From: Nisaea sp.
GTDB taxonomy: Bacteria; Pseudomonadota; Alphaproteobacteria; Thalassobaculales; Thalassobaculaceae
Length of the DNA: 64,000 nt
NCBI RefSeq assembly: GCF_034670185.1
Contig: NZ_JAXMNY010000001.1
Coordinates: 868,001 to 932,000, forward strand
Direction: 5' to 3'
In this document: positions 8,110-17,206 of the stretch, in pieces
Layout: each line of letters starts with the position of its first letter
How positions within the stretch are numbered: position 1 is the stretch's first letter
The notes under the pieces: generated by a model
What the model was told of the DNA's origin: nothing
Databases searched by the model: none
Seen by the model: only the letters and a program-made list of their open reading frames with translations
Translations under genes and position numbers: made by a program

Positions 8110-9735
8110 TCAGGGGCTTTTCGCAGCCTCCAGAATGATGTCGCTCGCCTTCTCGCCAACCATGATCGAGGGCGCATTGATGTTCCCGGACGTCACGGTC
8201 GGGAAGATCGAGGCATCGGCGACACGTAGATTCTCAACGCCATACACTTTCAGGCTTGGATCGACGACACAGGTCTGTGCGTTGGGGCCCATCATGCAAG
8301 TGCTGCTCGGATGGAAGACGCTGCCGCCCTTGGTCCGGATATAATCGAGCATGGTCTCGTCGCTATCGACATCGGGGCCGGGAAAAAGCTCCTCCAGCAC
8401 GATGTCCTTCATTGTCGGCGTATCGGTGAGCTGGCGCATGAACTTAAGCCCTTCCAGATTGTCCTGCAGGTCATGCTCGGTGGCCAGATAGTTGGGATGA
8501 ATTTCCGGCGCGGCGTCGGGACCCGCAGAACGCAGGCGCAGAAAGCCCCGGCTGGTCGGACGGCAGGGCGAAATGCTCATGATGAAGCCCGCAAAGGGGT
8601 CTGGATGCATCAGGGCGCGTTTGCCCGGCGGGCCCTTCAGGTAACTCAGTGGTGAGAAATAAAGCTGCATGTTGGGCCGGTCGAGGTCCGGACGGGTCTT
8701 GAAGAACCCGCCGCCCTGATTGAGGCTGAGAGACATCGGCCCGCGGCGCGCGGTCAAATATTGCAATCCGGCCCAGAGCTTTCCCCACCATGGCGTCAGC
8801 GTGTTGTTGAGAGTCGGGAGCCTCGATTTCAGCGTCTGGTCGACGATGTAGTGGTCCTGCATGTTCCGTCCGACGCCGGGACGGTCGATAAGAACTTCGA
8901 CCCCGGCCGCCGTCAGGTCTTCCGCTGGACCGATGCCGGAGCGCATCAGCAGCAGAGGGCTGCCGATCGCGCCGGCAGAGACGATCACCTCTGCTTTTGC
9001 ATGCGCGCGTTTCAGCTTCCCACGGCATCTGTATTCGACGCCGGTTGCGCGCGTTCCGTCAAACAGCAGGCGCTCGGCCATTGCATGTTTCTCGACCCGC
9101 AGGTTTGAGCGTTTCCGGGCGGGCCACAGATAGGCGCGGGCGGCGGACATACGCAGCCCGTCCCGGGTTGTGACGTGATAAGTGCCGACGCCTTCCTGGC
9201 TGGTGCCGTTGAAATCATCGTTGCGCGGCAGACCGGCTTCTTCTCCTGCCTTGATATAAGCCTCGCAGAGCGGGTGAAGGTCGTCCTTCGGGGCGCTGAC
9301 ATGGAGTGGCCCGGAGCCGCCGTGCCAGACGCTCTCGCCCCATTCGTGGGTTTCCATCCGGCGATAGACAGGCAGGATGTCATCCCAGCCCCAGCCGGGA
9401 TTGCCCGCATCGCGCCAGTCGTTGAAGTCTCCTGCCTGGCCGCGGATATAGACCATCGCGTTGATCGAACTTGAGCCGCCAAGTACCTTGCCGCGCGGCC
9501 AGTAACTCGGGCGACCTCCGGCCGTCGGTACCGGCTCGGTCATGTACATCCAGTTCACCGACGGGTCGTAGAAGGATTTTCCATAGCCGATTGGTACCTG
9601 AATCCAGAACCGCCGGTCGTCTCCACCCGCTTCCAGCAGCAGCACCCGGTGCCGCCCGTTCTCGCTGAGGCGCCCAGCAAGCGCACATCCTGCCGACCCG
9701 GCGCCGACGATGATGTAGTCAAACTGATCTTCCAA
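8110..9735 (-). CDS. GMC-family oxidoreductase (choline/alcohol dehydrogenase-like)
   Basis: A 541-residue FAD-dependent GMC enzyme. The N-terminal dinucleotide motif is DYIIVGAGSAGCALAGRLSE, the GMC signatures are PRGKVLGGSSSINAMVYIRG and GAIGSPLLLMRSGIGP, and the C-terminal active-site histidine region is GGSVFHPSSTCMMG followed by VTSGNINAPSIMVGEKASD. It should oxidise an alcohol to an aldehyde or acid. The start is a TTG at 9735, 3 bp after the stop of the MocR regulator, so it is cotranscribed with it. The substrate may relate to the polyamine-type transporter nearby. BetA itself is possible but no betaine genes are adjacent. Confidence 0.9.
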   Translation of the reverse strand: MEDQFDYIIVGAGSAGCALAGRLSENGRHRVLLLEAGGDDRRFWIQVPIGYGKSFYDPSVNWMYMTEPVPTAGGRPSYWPRGKVLGGSSSINAMVYIRGQAGDFNDWRDAGNPGWGWDDILPVYRRMETHEWGESVWHGGSGPLHVSAPKDDLHPLCEAYIKAGEEAGLPRNDDFNGTSQEGVGTYHVTTRDGLRMSAARAYLWPARKRSNLRVEKHAMAERLLFDGTRATGVEYRCRGKLKRAHAKAEVIVSAGAIGSPLLLMRSGIGPAEDLTAAGVEVLIDRPGVGRNMQDHYIVDQTLKSRLPTLNNTLTPWWGKLWAGLQYLTARRGPMSLSLNQGGGFFKTRPDLDRPNMQLYFSPLSYLKGPPGKRALMHPDPFAGFIMSISPCRPTSRGFLRLRSAGPDAAPEIHPNYLATEHDLQDNLEGLKFMRQLTDTPTMKDIVLEELFPGPDVDSDETMLDYIRTKGGSVFHPSSTCMMGPNAQTCVVDPSLKVYGVENLRVADASIFPTVTSGNINAPSIMVGEKASDIILEAAKSP

Positions 9736-9738
9736 CTC

Positions 9739-11262
9739 TCAAACCCTTACTGTCTTCGCCTTCCGGCTGTCGCGAAACGCATTGTCGAGAACATTCGCCA
9801 GGACCCTGGACCCTGCTTCAATATCGCTTGGTGGAACCCCGCTGAAGCCGAGCACAAGGCCGTTGAGGGTGAGGGGGGCTGTCGCATACCGCCTGAAGGG
9901 TGTCACCGTGATGCCGGCCTCGTCTGCTGCGTCTGCGACCAAACTTTCGTCAAGTTCGTCAGGCAGGTGCGCAATTGTGTGAAGACCTGTATCGGTCGGC
10001 TTGAGTTTCAGCAGCCCGTTGAGCTCCCGGTCCGCACAGGTTTTCAGAACCTGATAGCGCTCCGTATAGATCCGCCGCATCCGCCGGAGGTGGGTCGCGA
10101 AATGGCCTTCATCCATGAAACCCGCGACGATTGCCTGCTGGTTCAGGGGCGCACTCGGCAGATAGGCGGCGAACATATGTTCGAGACGCTCGACGAAGGC
10201 GGTCGGCACCAGCATGTAGCCAAGCCGGAGAGCGGGGAACAGAGTCTTGCTGAAGGTGCCGACATAGAAAACGCGGTCGGCATGATCGATGCTCTTCAGG
10301 GTCGGTATCGGGTGATCCCCGTAGTAGAATTCGCCGTCGTAATCATCCTCGATGATCCACGCATCGGCCGCTCCGGCGGCTTCCAGCAGGGCAAAGCGGC
10401 GTTCCAGGCTCATGGTCACGCCGAGCGGTTGCTGGTGCAGCGGTGTCGCGAAGGCGAGCCGGAAGTCAGGCGCCCGTCGCAGCCCTTCCGACACCATCAT
10501 GCCCTGATCGTCTATCGGCAGCGGGACCATCTCTCCGCCTGCCGCCAGCAAGGCATTGTAAGCACCGATCGCGCCCGGATTCTCGAACCAGACCTTGTCC
10601 CCCCGGTTCAGCAGCATCGAGCCGATGATGTGGAAGGCGTGCTGGGCCCCGTTGGTGATGAAGATCTGCCTGTCCTGGCAATTGATGCCCTGGTTTGCGC
10701 GCAGATGCGCTGCGATGGCGCGTCGAAGCGGCGGGAACCCGGAGGCGTCGCCGTAGCCGAGAACCACGTCGCGCCGCTCGCGCCAGTGCTTGTTTGACTG
10801 TCGGGTCCATTGCGCGATCGGAAAAATATCCACGGCGGGTAGGGCGGTCGTAAACGCCCTGATGGTATGGGGCAGACGCTCGATAAAAGCGGAACCGACG
10901 GGAGCAGGGCTCGGAAATGCACTGACGGCTTGCGGCTCCGTCCCGGCATTTGCGATATCCATTACGGTTTCTTCTGCCGGAGTGCCGATCCGGACGGATT
11001 GGCTGACAAAGGTGCCGGCGCCCGTACGGCCTTCCAGTAACCCCTCCGCAGTCAGCCGCTCAAACACATCGACCATGGTGGTTCGTGAAACGCCGAGGTC
11101 ATTGGCAAGCGTGCGTGTGGCCGGTAGTCGGTCTCCGGCCCGCAATCCGCCCGCAAGGATGATGTCCCGGATAGATGACACGATCTGCGTTGCGAGCAGG
11201 CGTGATGAGCCATGATCGATCCGGATTGCACTGAGCAGGGCGCCTGCGGCTCGCTTTACCAT
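9739..11262 (-). CDS. MocR/PdxR-type GntR regulator with aminotransferase-like domain
   Basis: About 507 residues. The N-terminal GntR helix-turn-helix (DRLPATRTLANDLGVSRTTM, VFERLTAEGLLEGRTGAGTF) is joined to a fold-type I aminotransferase domain with ITNGAQHAFHIIGSMLLNRG, IIEDDYDGEFYYG and the PLP-lysine motif FYVGTFSKTLFPALRLGY. MocR regulators use PLP and amino compounds as effectors. I use the ATG at 11262; the frame is open further upstream. It is cotranscribed with the GMC enzyme and divergent from the enolase-superfamily and polyamine-type genes, so it probably controls both. Confidence 0.9.
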   Translation of the reverse strand: MVKRAAGALLSAIRIDHGSSRLLATQIVSSIRDIILAGGLRAGDRLPATRTLANDLGVSRTTMVDVFERLTAEGLLEGRTGAGTFVSQSVRIGTPAEETVMDIANAGTEPQAVSAFPSPAPVGSAFIERLPHTIRAFTTALPAVDIFPIAQWTRQSNKHWRERRDVVLGYGDASGFPPLRRAIAAHLRANQGINCQDRQIFITNGAQHAFHIIGSMLLNRGDKVWFENPGAIGAYNALLAAGGEMVPLPIDDQGMMVSEGLRRAPDFRLAFATPLHQQPLGVTMSLERRFALLEAAGAADAWIIEDDYDGEFYYGDHPIPTLKSIDHADRVFYVGTFSKTLFPALRLGYMLVPTAFVERLEHMFAAYLPSAPLNQQAIVAGFMDEGHFATHLRRMRRIYTERYQVLKTCADRELNGLLKLKPTDTGLHTIAHLPDELDESLVADAADEAGITVTPFRRYATAPLTLNGLVLGFSGVPPSDIEAGSRVLANVLDNAFRDSRKAKTVRV

Positions 11263-11437
11263 CGCTGATCTTTCAACTGCCGCAGCGGATATTTGGCAAT
11301 CCCGCAAAATTGGTTTGGCGAAATGTCGATAATGGACCTTAAATTCCATCCAAATTGCTCGTCAAGATGTACTCATCATTCAGTCTCTGCTGGGCTGCTA
11401 ATTTCCGCCTTTGATCCAAACGCACGGGAAGCCACGG

Positions 11438-12541
11438 ATGAAAATCACGAAGATCGAGACCTTCAGCACGCAGTTCGTTGGTTTCGTAAGGGTGACCACC
11501 GAAGACGGCAGTGAAGGCTGGGGGCAGGTCTCGACGTACAATTCCGATATCTCCACTCTCGTGCTGCATCGGCAGGTGGCGCCGTACGCGCTCGGTTGGG
11601 ATGCGTTCGATCTGAACGGGCTGGTCGATATCATTCCGGAGAAGGAGCACAAGTTTCCCGGTGCCTATCTCCGGCGGGCCATCGGCGGCGTCGATACCGC
11701 GCTCTGGGACCTCTACGGCAAGCGCGAGGGCAAGACCGTCTGCGAGCTGCTGGGCGGCACGCCCCGGCCGTTGCGGGTATATGCTTCCAGCATGCGGCGC
11801 GATATCACGCCCGAGGATGAGGTCGAGCGGCTGAAAAAGCTGCAGGACGAATGCGGCTACGACGCCTTCAAGATCCGTGTCGGCAGCGAATACGGGCACG
11901 ATGTCGATGAATGGCCCGGCCGGACCGAGGGCATTATCAGTGCGATGAGCGCGGCCTTCGGCGGCAAGGCAACATTGCTGGCCGATGCCAACAGCTGCTT
12001 CACGCCAAAGCGCGCGATAGAGGTCGGCCGGATGCTTGAGGACAACGGATTCTCGCACTTCGAGGAGCCCTGTCCCTACTGGGAGCTCGACTGGACCAAG
12101 GAAGTTGCCGACGCGCTCGACATCGATGTGACCGGCGGGGAGCAGGATTGCGATCTGGCCACCTGGCGGCGTATGGCGTCTATGGGGGCGGTCGATGTTT
12201 TGCAGCCGGATATCTGTTATCTCGGCGGCATCACCCGGACCATGCGGGTGGCCGAGCTGGCGAAGCGGTACGAGATGGCCTGCACGCCGCACTCAGCGAA
12301 CCTCTCTCTTGTCACCACCTTCACGCTGCATCTGATGGGAGCCATCGAGGCTGCGGGGCCTTATGTCGAGTTCGCCATTGAGGGGCTGGATTACTATCCG
12401 TGGCAGAAAGATCTTTATGACCCGTTCCCGATAGCCAGGGACGGCAAGGTTCAAATACCCTCGGAGCCGGGCTGGGGCATTCAGATCAGACGCGAGTGGC
12501 TGGAAAACGCGCAGTATCAGTGCAGCGAGCTCGACAGCTGA
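11438..12541 (+). CDS. Mandelate racemase/muconate lactonizing enzyme family protein
   Basis: A 367-residue enolase-superfamily enzyme. A capping domain is followed by a barrel with the base motif DAFKIRVG, the metal ligands in LLADANSCF, HFEEPCPYW and VTGGEQDCD, and the Asp-His dyad in VLQPDICYLGG and ACTPHSANLS. It therefore carries the complete acid-base set of the mandelate racemase subgroup and should abstract the proton next to a carboxylate, as a dehydratase or racemase. The substrate is unknown. The start at 11438 has GGGAAG eight bases upstream. A DAO-family oxidoreductase follows after 17 bp. Confidence 0.9.
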   Translation: MKITKIETFSTQFVGFVRVTTEDGSEGWGQVSTYNSDISTLVLHRQVAPYALGWDAFDLNGLVDIIPEKEHKFPGAYLRRAIGGVDTALWDLYGKREGKTVCELLGGTPRPLRVYASSMRRDITPEDEVERLKKLQDECGYDAFKIRVGSEYGHDVDEWPGRTEGIISAMSAAFGGKATLLADANSCFTPKRAIEVGRMLEDNGFSHFEEPCPYWELDWTKEVADALDIDVTGGEQDCDLATWRRMASMGAVDVLQPDICYLGGITRTMRVAELAKRYEMACTPHSANLSLVTTFTLHLMGAIEAAGPYVEFAIEGLDYYPWQKDLYDPFPIARDGKVQIPSEPGWGIQIRREWLENAQYQCSELDS

Positions 12542-12558
12542 AACGCGGACACAGAAAC

Positions 12559-13857
12559 ATGCAGAGCGACATCTTTACCGAGGATTTCAAGACTGAGCCT
12601 TATTGGTGGGAGAAGTCCCCGCGACCCAACATCAAAGCGTCGGTGGTGCCGGATAAAATCGATGTGGCGATTGTCGGGGCTGGCTATACGGGTCTCTCCG
12701 CCGCGCTGGTGTTAGCCCGCGCGGGGCGGTCTGTTGTGGTTTTCGATGCCGAGGATGCCGGCTGGGGCTGCAGCACGCGCAATGGCGGGCAGATCAGCCG
12801 GTCGATCAAACCGGGATATGAGCAGCTCACCCGGCGCTATGGCGCAAACACAGCGTTCGAGATCATCCGCGAAGGCACACGGGCGCTTGAATGGGTGGCG
12901 GACTTTGTCGCATCGGAAGACATCTCCTGCGACTTTGCCGTGCCCGGCAAGTTTACCGGTGCGCACAACCCGGCCCAGTTCGAAGCCATGGCCAGGGCCG
13001 CTGCAAACCAGCCCGAAGGCCTGGAAGAGCCGCTTGAGGTGATTACCCGGGCGGAGCAGCACAAGGAATTGGGAACGGACGCTTATTACGGCGGTATTGT
13101 TAACACCAGCACGGCCTCCCTCGATCCGGGGATGTTTCATCAGGGGATGCTGGACCGGGCGCGCGAGGCCGGTGTGACGATCGTGACGCATTGTCCGGTG
13201 ACTGAAATTGAAGAGACCGCCCCCGGCTTTCGGGTGACGTATCCCGGCGGAGCTGTCCGGGCCCGTGATGTTCTTGTTGCGACGAATGGCTATACCGGTC
13301 CGGAATCGGGCTGGCAGCGCCGGCGGGTTATTCCTATCGGCAGCTACATCATTGCGACCGAGGCTTTACCGAAGGATCTGATGGATCGGATCATGCCGAC
13401 CGACCGGATGCTCGGGGATAGCCGGAAGGTCGTCTACTACTACCGTCCGTCTCCTGACCGCAGACGCATCCTGTTCGGTGGGCGTGTGTCCAGCAGCGAA
13501 ACCGATCCGCTGAAAAGCGCGCCGCTGCTGCGCCAGGAACTGGCCCGTCTCTTCCCCGAATTGTCCGGTGTCCGGGTCAGCCATTCCTGGATGGGGTTTG
13601 TCGCCTACACCTTCGACACGCTCGCCCATGTCGGCTGTCACGAAAACATCCACTATGCGATGGGATACTGCGGATCGGGCGTTTCCATGTCGGGATATTT
13701 GGGGATGCGGGTTGCGCAGCAGATGCTGGGCCTTAAGGAAGGCCGGACCGGGTTCGATGGGATCAGTTTTCCGTCGCGCCCGCTCTACACCGGGAAGCCC
13801 TGGTTTCTCTCAGCATCCGTGGCTTTCTACAGGTGGCGCGATGGCCTCAACAGGTAG
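12559..13857 (+). CDS. FAD-dependent amine oxidoreductase (DAO family, PuuB-like)
   Basis: 432 residues. The N-terminal FAD motif is VAIVGAGYTGLSAALVLAR, followed by GWGCSTRNGGQISRS. C-terminal motifs include ILFGGRVSSSETDP, and YAMGYCGSGVSMSGYLG closes the FAD site. The PWWxxS-like start (EPYWWEKSPRP) is typical of gamma-glutamylputrescine and related amine oxidases. It should oxidise a primary or secondary amine to an aldehyde in the cytoplasm. It lies in the same operon as the enolase-superfamily enzyme and just upstream of a polyamine-type importer, which supports an amine substrate. No puuA, puuC or puuD is adjacent. Confidence 0.88.
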   Translation: MQSDIFTEDFKTEPYWWEKSPRPNIKASVVPDKIDVAIVGAGYTGLSAALVLARAGRSVVVFDAEDAGWGCSTRNGGQISRSIKPGYEQLTRRYGANTAFEIIREGTRALEWVADFVASEDISCDFAVPGKFTGAHNPAQFEAMARAAANQPEGLEEPLEVITRAEQHKELGTDAYYGGIVNTSTASLDPGMFHQGMLDRAREAGVTIVTHCPVTEIEETAPGFRVTYPGGAVRARDVLVATNGYTGPESGWQRRRVIPIGSYIIATEALPKDLMDRIMPTDRMLGDSRKVVYYYRPSPDRRRILFGGRVSSSETDPLKSAPLLRQELARLFPELSGVRVSHSWMGFVAYTFDTLAHVGCHENIHYAMGYCGSGVSMSGYLGMRVAQQMLGLKEGRTGFDGISFPSRPLYTGKPWFLSASVAFYRWRDGLNR

Positions 13858-13985
13858 TCGAGAACCTCTTCCGGGCAGGAATTTCGGATAAAATTGGTCT
13901 GGTCTTTTATTGAGAATGGATCTGTTCTGAAGTCCAATCGAGCTCTTCAATTTCAGATAGTGGGCAGGATTGAAACCAATCCGGG

Positions 13986-14009
13986 AGCCGGGCAGGGATG
14001 CCCGGCTTT
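13986..14009 (+). terminator. Terminator-like hairpin before the polyamine-type binding protein
   Basis: AGCCGGGCA (13986-13994), loop GGGA, TGCCCGGCT (13999-14007), then TTTG. It ends 38 bp before the binding-protein ATG. The U tract is short, so it may act as an attenuator or weak terminator. Confidence 0.6.
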
Positions 14010-14046
14010 GAAAAAGACCCAAAATCGAACAGCGGAGAACGTTCTT

Positions 14047-15117
14047 ATGATGAAGAAGACAGAATTCTCACGTCGCGGCTTGCTGGCGGTTGCCGCCGGT
14101 GCAATGGCGATGTCCATGACTGGAGTGCCCGCCCAGGCGGACGGTTCGGTGACTGTTGCCTCATGGGGCGGCTCCTACCAGAACGCACAAAGCCTCGCGC
14201 TGTTCCAGCCGGCGTCGAAAGCCATGGGCATCACCGTGAAGGAAGAGACCTACGGCGGCATGTCCGACGTACGCCTGAAAGTGAAGGCCGGTGCCGTTGC
14301 GTGGGACATCGTTTCCAGCGGATCGGGGAGCGCCGCACGCGCTGCCGCTGAAGGCCTGCTGGAGAAGCTGGACTACAGCGTTATCGACGTCTCGACCTTC
14401 TATCCGACGCTGAAGACGGACTACTGCGTTGGCAGCGACGTGTTCTCGACCGTGATGGCATTCAACACGGCCACCTATGGCGATAGCGGGCCGAAGAGCT
14501 GGGCCGATTTTTGGGATGTGAGGAAATTCCCGGGCAAGCGCGCCTACCGCAACAAGGTCGCCGGTGCGCTCGAGCCGGCACTGATGGCCGACGGTGTCGC
14601 GCCGGCTGATGTGTACAAGGTTCTGGATTCCGAGGAAGGCATCAAGCGCGCCCTCGACAAGATCCGTGAGCTGAAGCCGGAAATTGCCGTCTGGTGGAAA
14701 TCCGGTGCCCAGCATGCCCAGCTTATGAAAGACGGCGAAGTCGACATGACGACGGGCTGGAACGGACGTTTCGACGTGGCCAAGAAAGACGGCGCGAGAG
14801 TCGCCTACACCTTCAACCAGGGCCTGCTCGACTATGATTGTTTTGCGATCCCGAAAGGGGCGCCAAACAAGGATCTCGCCATGAAGTTCCTGGCGGAGGT
14901 GAGCAAGCCGGAGATCCAGGCCAACCTGCCGAAACACATCACCTATGGGCCGACCAACAAGAAGGCCTACGAAATCGGCATGATCGACGACAAGACAGCG
15001 CGCATGATGCCGTCTCACCCGGACAATGCCGCTGTTCAGCTTCCTGTCAGCCTCGCTTGGTATGCCAAGTGGGAGCAGAAGGCCGCTGCGATGTATCAGG
15101 ATATGCTGACCGAATAG
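14047..15117 (+). CDS. Polyamine-type ABC substrate-binding protein (PotD/PotF family)
   Basis: 356 residues. A twin-arginine-like signal (FSRRGLLAVAAGAMAMSM) ends near GVPAQA and is followed by VTVASWGGSYQNAQS, typical of family 1 spermidine/putrescine binding proteins. Later motifs include KSWADFWDVRKFPGKRAYRN and DVYKVLDSEEGIKRALDKI. It binds the substrate in the periplasm for the ATPase and permeases that follow. Two adjacent in-frame ATGs (14047, 14050) are possible starts. A hairpin follows the gene, probably giving higher expression of the binding protein than of the transporter. Confidence 0.9.
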   Translation: MMKKTEFSRRGLLAVAAGAMAMSMTGVPAQADGSVTVASWGGSYQNAQSLALFQPASKAMGITVKEETYGGMSDVRLKVKAGAVAWDIVSSGSGSAARAAAEGLLEKLDYSVIDVSTFYPTLKTDYCVGSDVFSTVMAFNTATYGDSGPKSWADFWDVRKFPGKRAYRNKVAGALEPALMADGVAPADVYKVLDSEEGIKRALDKIRELKPEIAVWWKSGAQHAQLMKDGEVDMTTGWNGRFDVAKKDGARVAYTFNQGLLDYDCFAIPKGAPNKDLAMKFLAEVSKPEIQANLPKHITYGPTNKKAYEIGMIDDKTARMMPSHPDNAAVQLPVSLAWYAKWEQKAAAMYQDMLTE

Positions 15118-15140
15118 CGTTAGCGCTTTCGAAGGGACGT

Positions 15141-15162
15141 GGACGGCGGTCCTCCGCCGTCC
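15141..15162 (+). other. Hairpin between binding-protein and ATPase genes
   Basis: GGACGGCGG / CCGCCGTCC form a 9-bp stem with loop TCCT, 23 bp after the binding-protein stop. There is no U tract. It probably stabilises the upstream mRNA, as in many ABC importer operons. Confidence 0.65.
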
Positions 15163-15218
15163 CGTCGCCGGCTTAGTCCGGCTATGTTTTCAATCCAGTG
15201 ACAATCGGTGAATTTGGC

Positions 15219-16298
15219 ATGTCGAAGCAGCAAGCGCTTCCGATCTCTATTTCCGGTCTGACCAAGGTATATGGCGATATTTTCGCCCTGAACGACGTCG
15301 ACCTGGAAGTTCAGAGCGGCGAATTTTTGACGCTGCTGGGCCCGTCCGGCTCCGGCAAGACCACATTGCTGATGGCGCTCGCAGGTTTTACCCGGCCGGA
15401 TTACGGAAGTATCCGGTTCGGTGACGACGAGATCATCTCCATGCCGCCGCACAAACGTGGCGTGGGCATGGTGTTTCAGAATTATGCGCTGTTCCCGCAC
15501 ATGACCGTCGCGGCGAATGTCGGATACCCGCTGAAGCTCCGGAAAACATCGAAGGCCGAGACGGAAAAGCTGGTCGCGGAAGCACTTGAAACCGTTCAAC
15601 TCGACGGCTATGGCGAGCGCCGGATCAGCCAGCTTTCCGGCGGTCAAAAACAGCGCGTCGCGCTTGCCCGTGCCATCGTGTTCAGCCCGCGCATTCTGTT
15701 GATGGATGAGCCGCTGTCCGCGCTCGACAAGAATTTGCGCGAACACATGCAGATCGAACTGCGTCATCTGCACGAGAAGCTTGGCATGACCACGGTCTAT
15801 GTGACCCACGATCAGCGCGAGGCGCTGACCATGTCGGACCGCATCGCGGTGATCAATCACGGCCGGCTGATGCAGCTGGATACGCCGCGCACGATTTACG
15901 AACGGCCGGCCAACCGTTTCATCGCCGAGTTCATCGGCGAATCCACCTTTCTGCAGGTTGAGCGCGACGGGGACCGGGTCAGCTTTTCCGGATCGGAATT
16001 AAAAACGGGAGCCTTGCCTGCTGCCGGCGAACTGTCTCTTGTCATCCGGCCGGAACGTCTGAGTGTCCTCGACGGCCCGGCACCGGAGGACACCAATGTC
16101 TTCTCCGGTACCGTCCGGGAGATGGTCTATCAGGGCGATACGGTCCTGGCCTATGTCACGCTTGCGGACGGGACGGATCTGACAGTCCGGGCAGGAACCC
16201 GTTCCGGTGAGGCGATAGAGAAAGCCTCTGTCGGGGATAAGGTCGAGCTTGGCCTGAAGAGTGCCGACGCCGTTCTCATCCCGCGTGAGGAGGGGTGA
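15219..16298 (+). CDS. Polyamine-type ABC transporter ATP-binding protein (PotA family)
   Basis: 359 residues. It has Walker A GPSGSGKTT, signature LSGGQKQRVALARA, Walker B ILLMDEPLSALD and the H-loop VYVTHDQREALTMSDRI. A C-terminal TOBE domain (residues about 240-355) is typical of the PotA/MalK/CysA group. It powers import through the two permeases downstream. I chose the ATG at 15219, preceded by GGTGA; a GTG at 15198 is in frame. The stop is 5 bp before the permease ATG at 16304. Confidence 0.94.
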   Translation: MSKQQALPISISGLTKVYGDIFALNDVDLEVQSGEFLTLLGPSGSGKTTLLMALAGFTRPDYGSIRFGDDEIISMPPHKRGVGMVFQNYALFPHMTVAANVGYPLKLRKTSKAETEKLVAEALETVQLDGYGERRISQLSGGQKQRVALARAIVFSPRILLMDEPLSALDKNLREHMQIELRHLHEKLGMTTVYVTHDQREALTMSDRIAVINHGRLMQLDTPRTIYERPANRFIAEFIGESTFLQVERDGDRVSFSGSELKTGALPAAGELSLVIRPERLSVLDGPAPEDTNVFSGTVREMVYQGDTVLAYVTLADGTDLTVRAGTRSGEAIEKASVGDKVELGLKSADAVLIPREEG

Positions 16299-16303
16299 AC
16301 CCG

Positions 16304-17206
16304 ATGACCGAGGTGAGTATCGGATCGGATTCCCGCGCCAACGAGAGCACGCTTCTGAAGCAGTCCCGACGGGAGGAATGGGCGCTGCTCGGGCTGGCAT
16401 CGCCCGCGATACTGACTGTTCTTATTGTCATGGTGCTTCCCGTCGGCTGGCTCTTCTACCTGTCGTTTCTGGCCGATGACGGCAGCTTCTCGCTCGAGCA
16501 TTACAACCGGATGCTGGAGAGCAAGTCTTACGGCCGGATTTTCGTGACGACGTTTGAGGTCAGCTTCATAACCACGGGCTTTTGTATTCTGATCGGCTAT
16601 CCGCTGGCCTATTTCCTTTCGCAGCTTTCCTCGCGCATGGCCGCGCTTTGCATGCTGACCGTGTTGCTGCCGTTCTGGACCTCGCTTCTGGTCCGGACTT
16701 ACGCCTGGCTGGTTCTGTTGCAGCGCAAGGGACTGATCAATAGCTGGGGGATTGATCTCGGACTCTGGGACGAGCCTCTCAAACTGGTGCACAACCTGAA
16801 TGGCACGCTAATCGGCATGGTGCACATCATGCTGCCGTTTCTGGTGCTTCCGCTCTACGGCTCGATGAAGGCCATCAGTGCCGATTACCTGAAAGCCTCG
16901 TCCAATCTCGGAGCCGGGCCGACCCAGACCTTCTGGAACATCTTCTTCCCGCTGTCGCTGCCGGGCCTGTTTGCCGGTGCGCTGATTGTCTTCGTGCTCT
17001 GCCTCGGCTTTTTCGTGACGCCAGCAGTGCTTGGGGGAGGCAAGGTAATCATGGTCTCCATGCAGATCACCAGCAATATCGAGCTGTTCTTCAATTGGGG
17101 CGCCGCCAGTGCGCTTGGCGTTGTCCTGCTGGTCATCACCCTGGCGATCCTGCTTGCTGCCTCCCGGCTGCTGAAACTCGACAATGTTCTTGGCGGAGGT
17201 CACTGA
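16304..17206 (+). CDS. Polyamine-type ABC permease 1 (PotB family)
   Basis: A 300-residue permease with about six TM helices, including ILTVLIVMVLPVGWLFYLSF near the N-terminus. The cytoplasmic EAA-type loop reads KASSNLGAGPTQTFWNIFFP and contacts the ATPase. The start at 16304 follows GGAGGGG; an upstream GTG at 16295 overlaps the ATPase stop. Its TGA overlaps the ATG of the second permease (17204-17208), so the two are translationally coupled. Confidence 0.93.
   Translation: MTEVSIGSDSRANESTLLKQSRREEWALLGLASPAILTVLIVMVLPVGWLFYLSFLADDGSFSLEHYNRMLESKSYGRIFVTTFEVSFITTGFCILIGYPLAYFLSQLSSRMAALCMLTVLLPFWTSLLVRTYAWLVLLQRKGLINSWGIDLGLWDEPLKLVHNLNGTLIGMVHIMLPFLVLPLYGSMKAISADYLKASSNLGAGPTQTFWNIFFPLSLPGLFAGALIVFVLCLGFFVTPAVLGGGKVIMVSMQITSNIELFFNWGAASALGVVLLVITLAILLAASRLLKLDNVLGGGH

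Noticed and set aside
9649..10797. 382-codon open frame antisense to the MocR regulator
   Set aside because: The MocR frame has both domains intact and the PLP lysine; the antisense frame has no recognisable motif.
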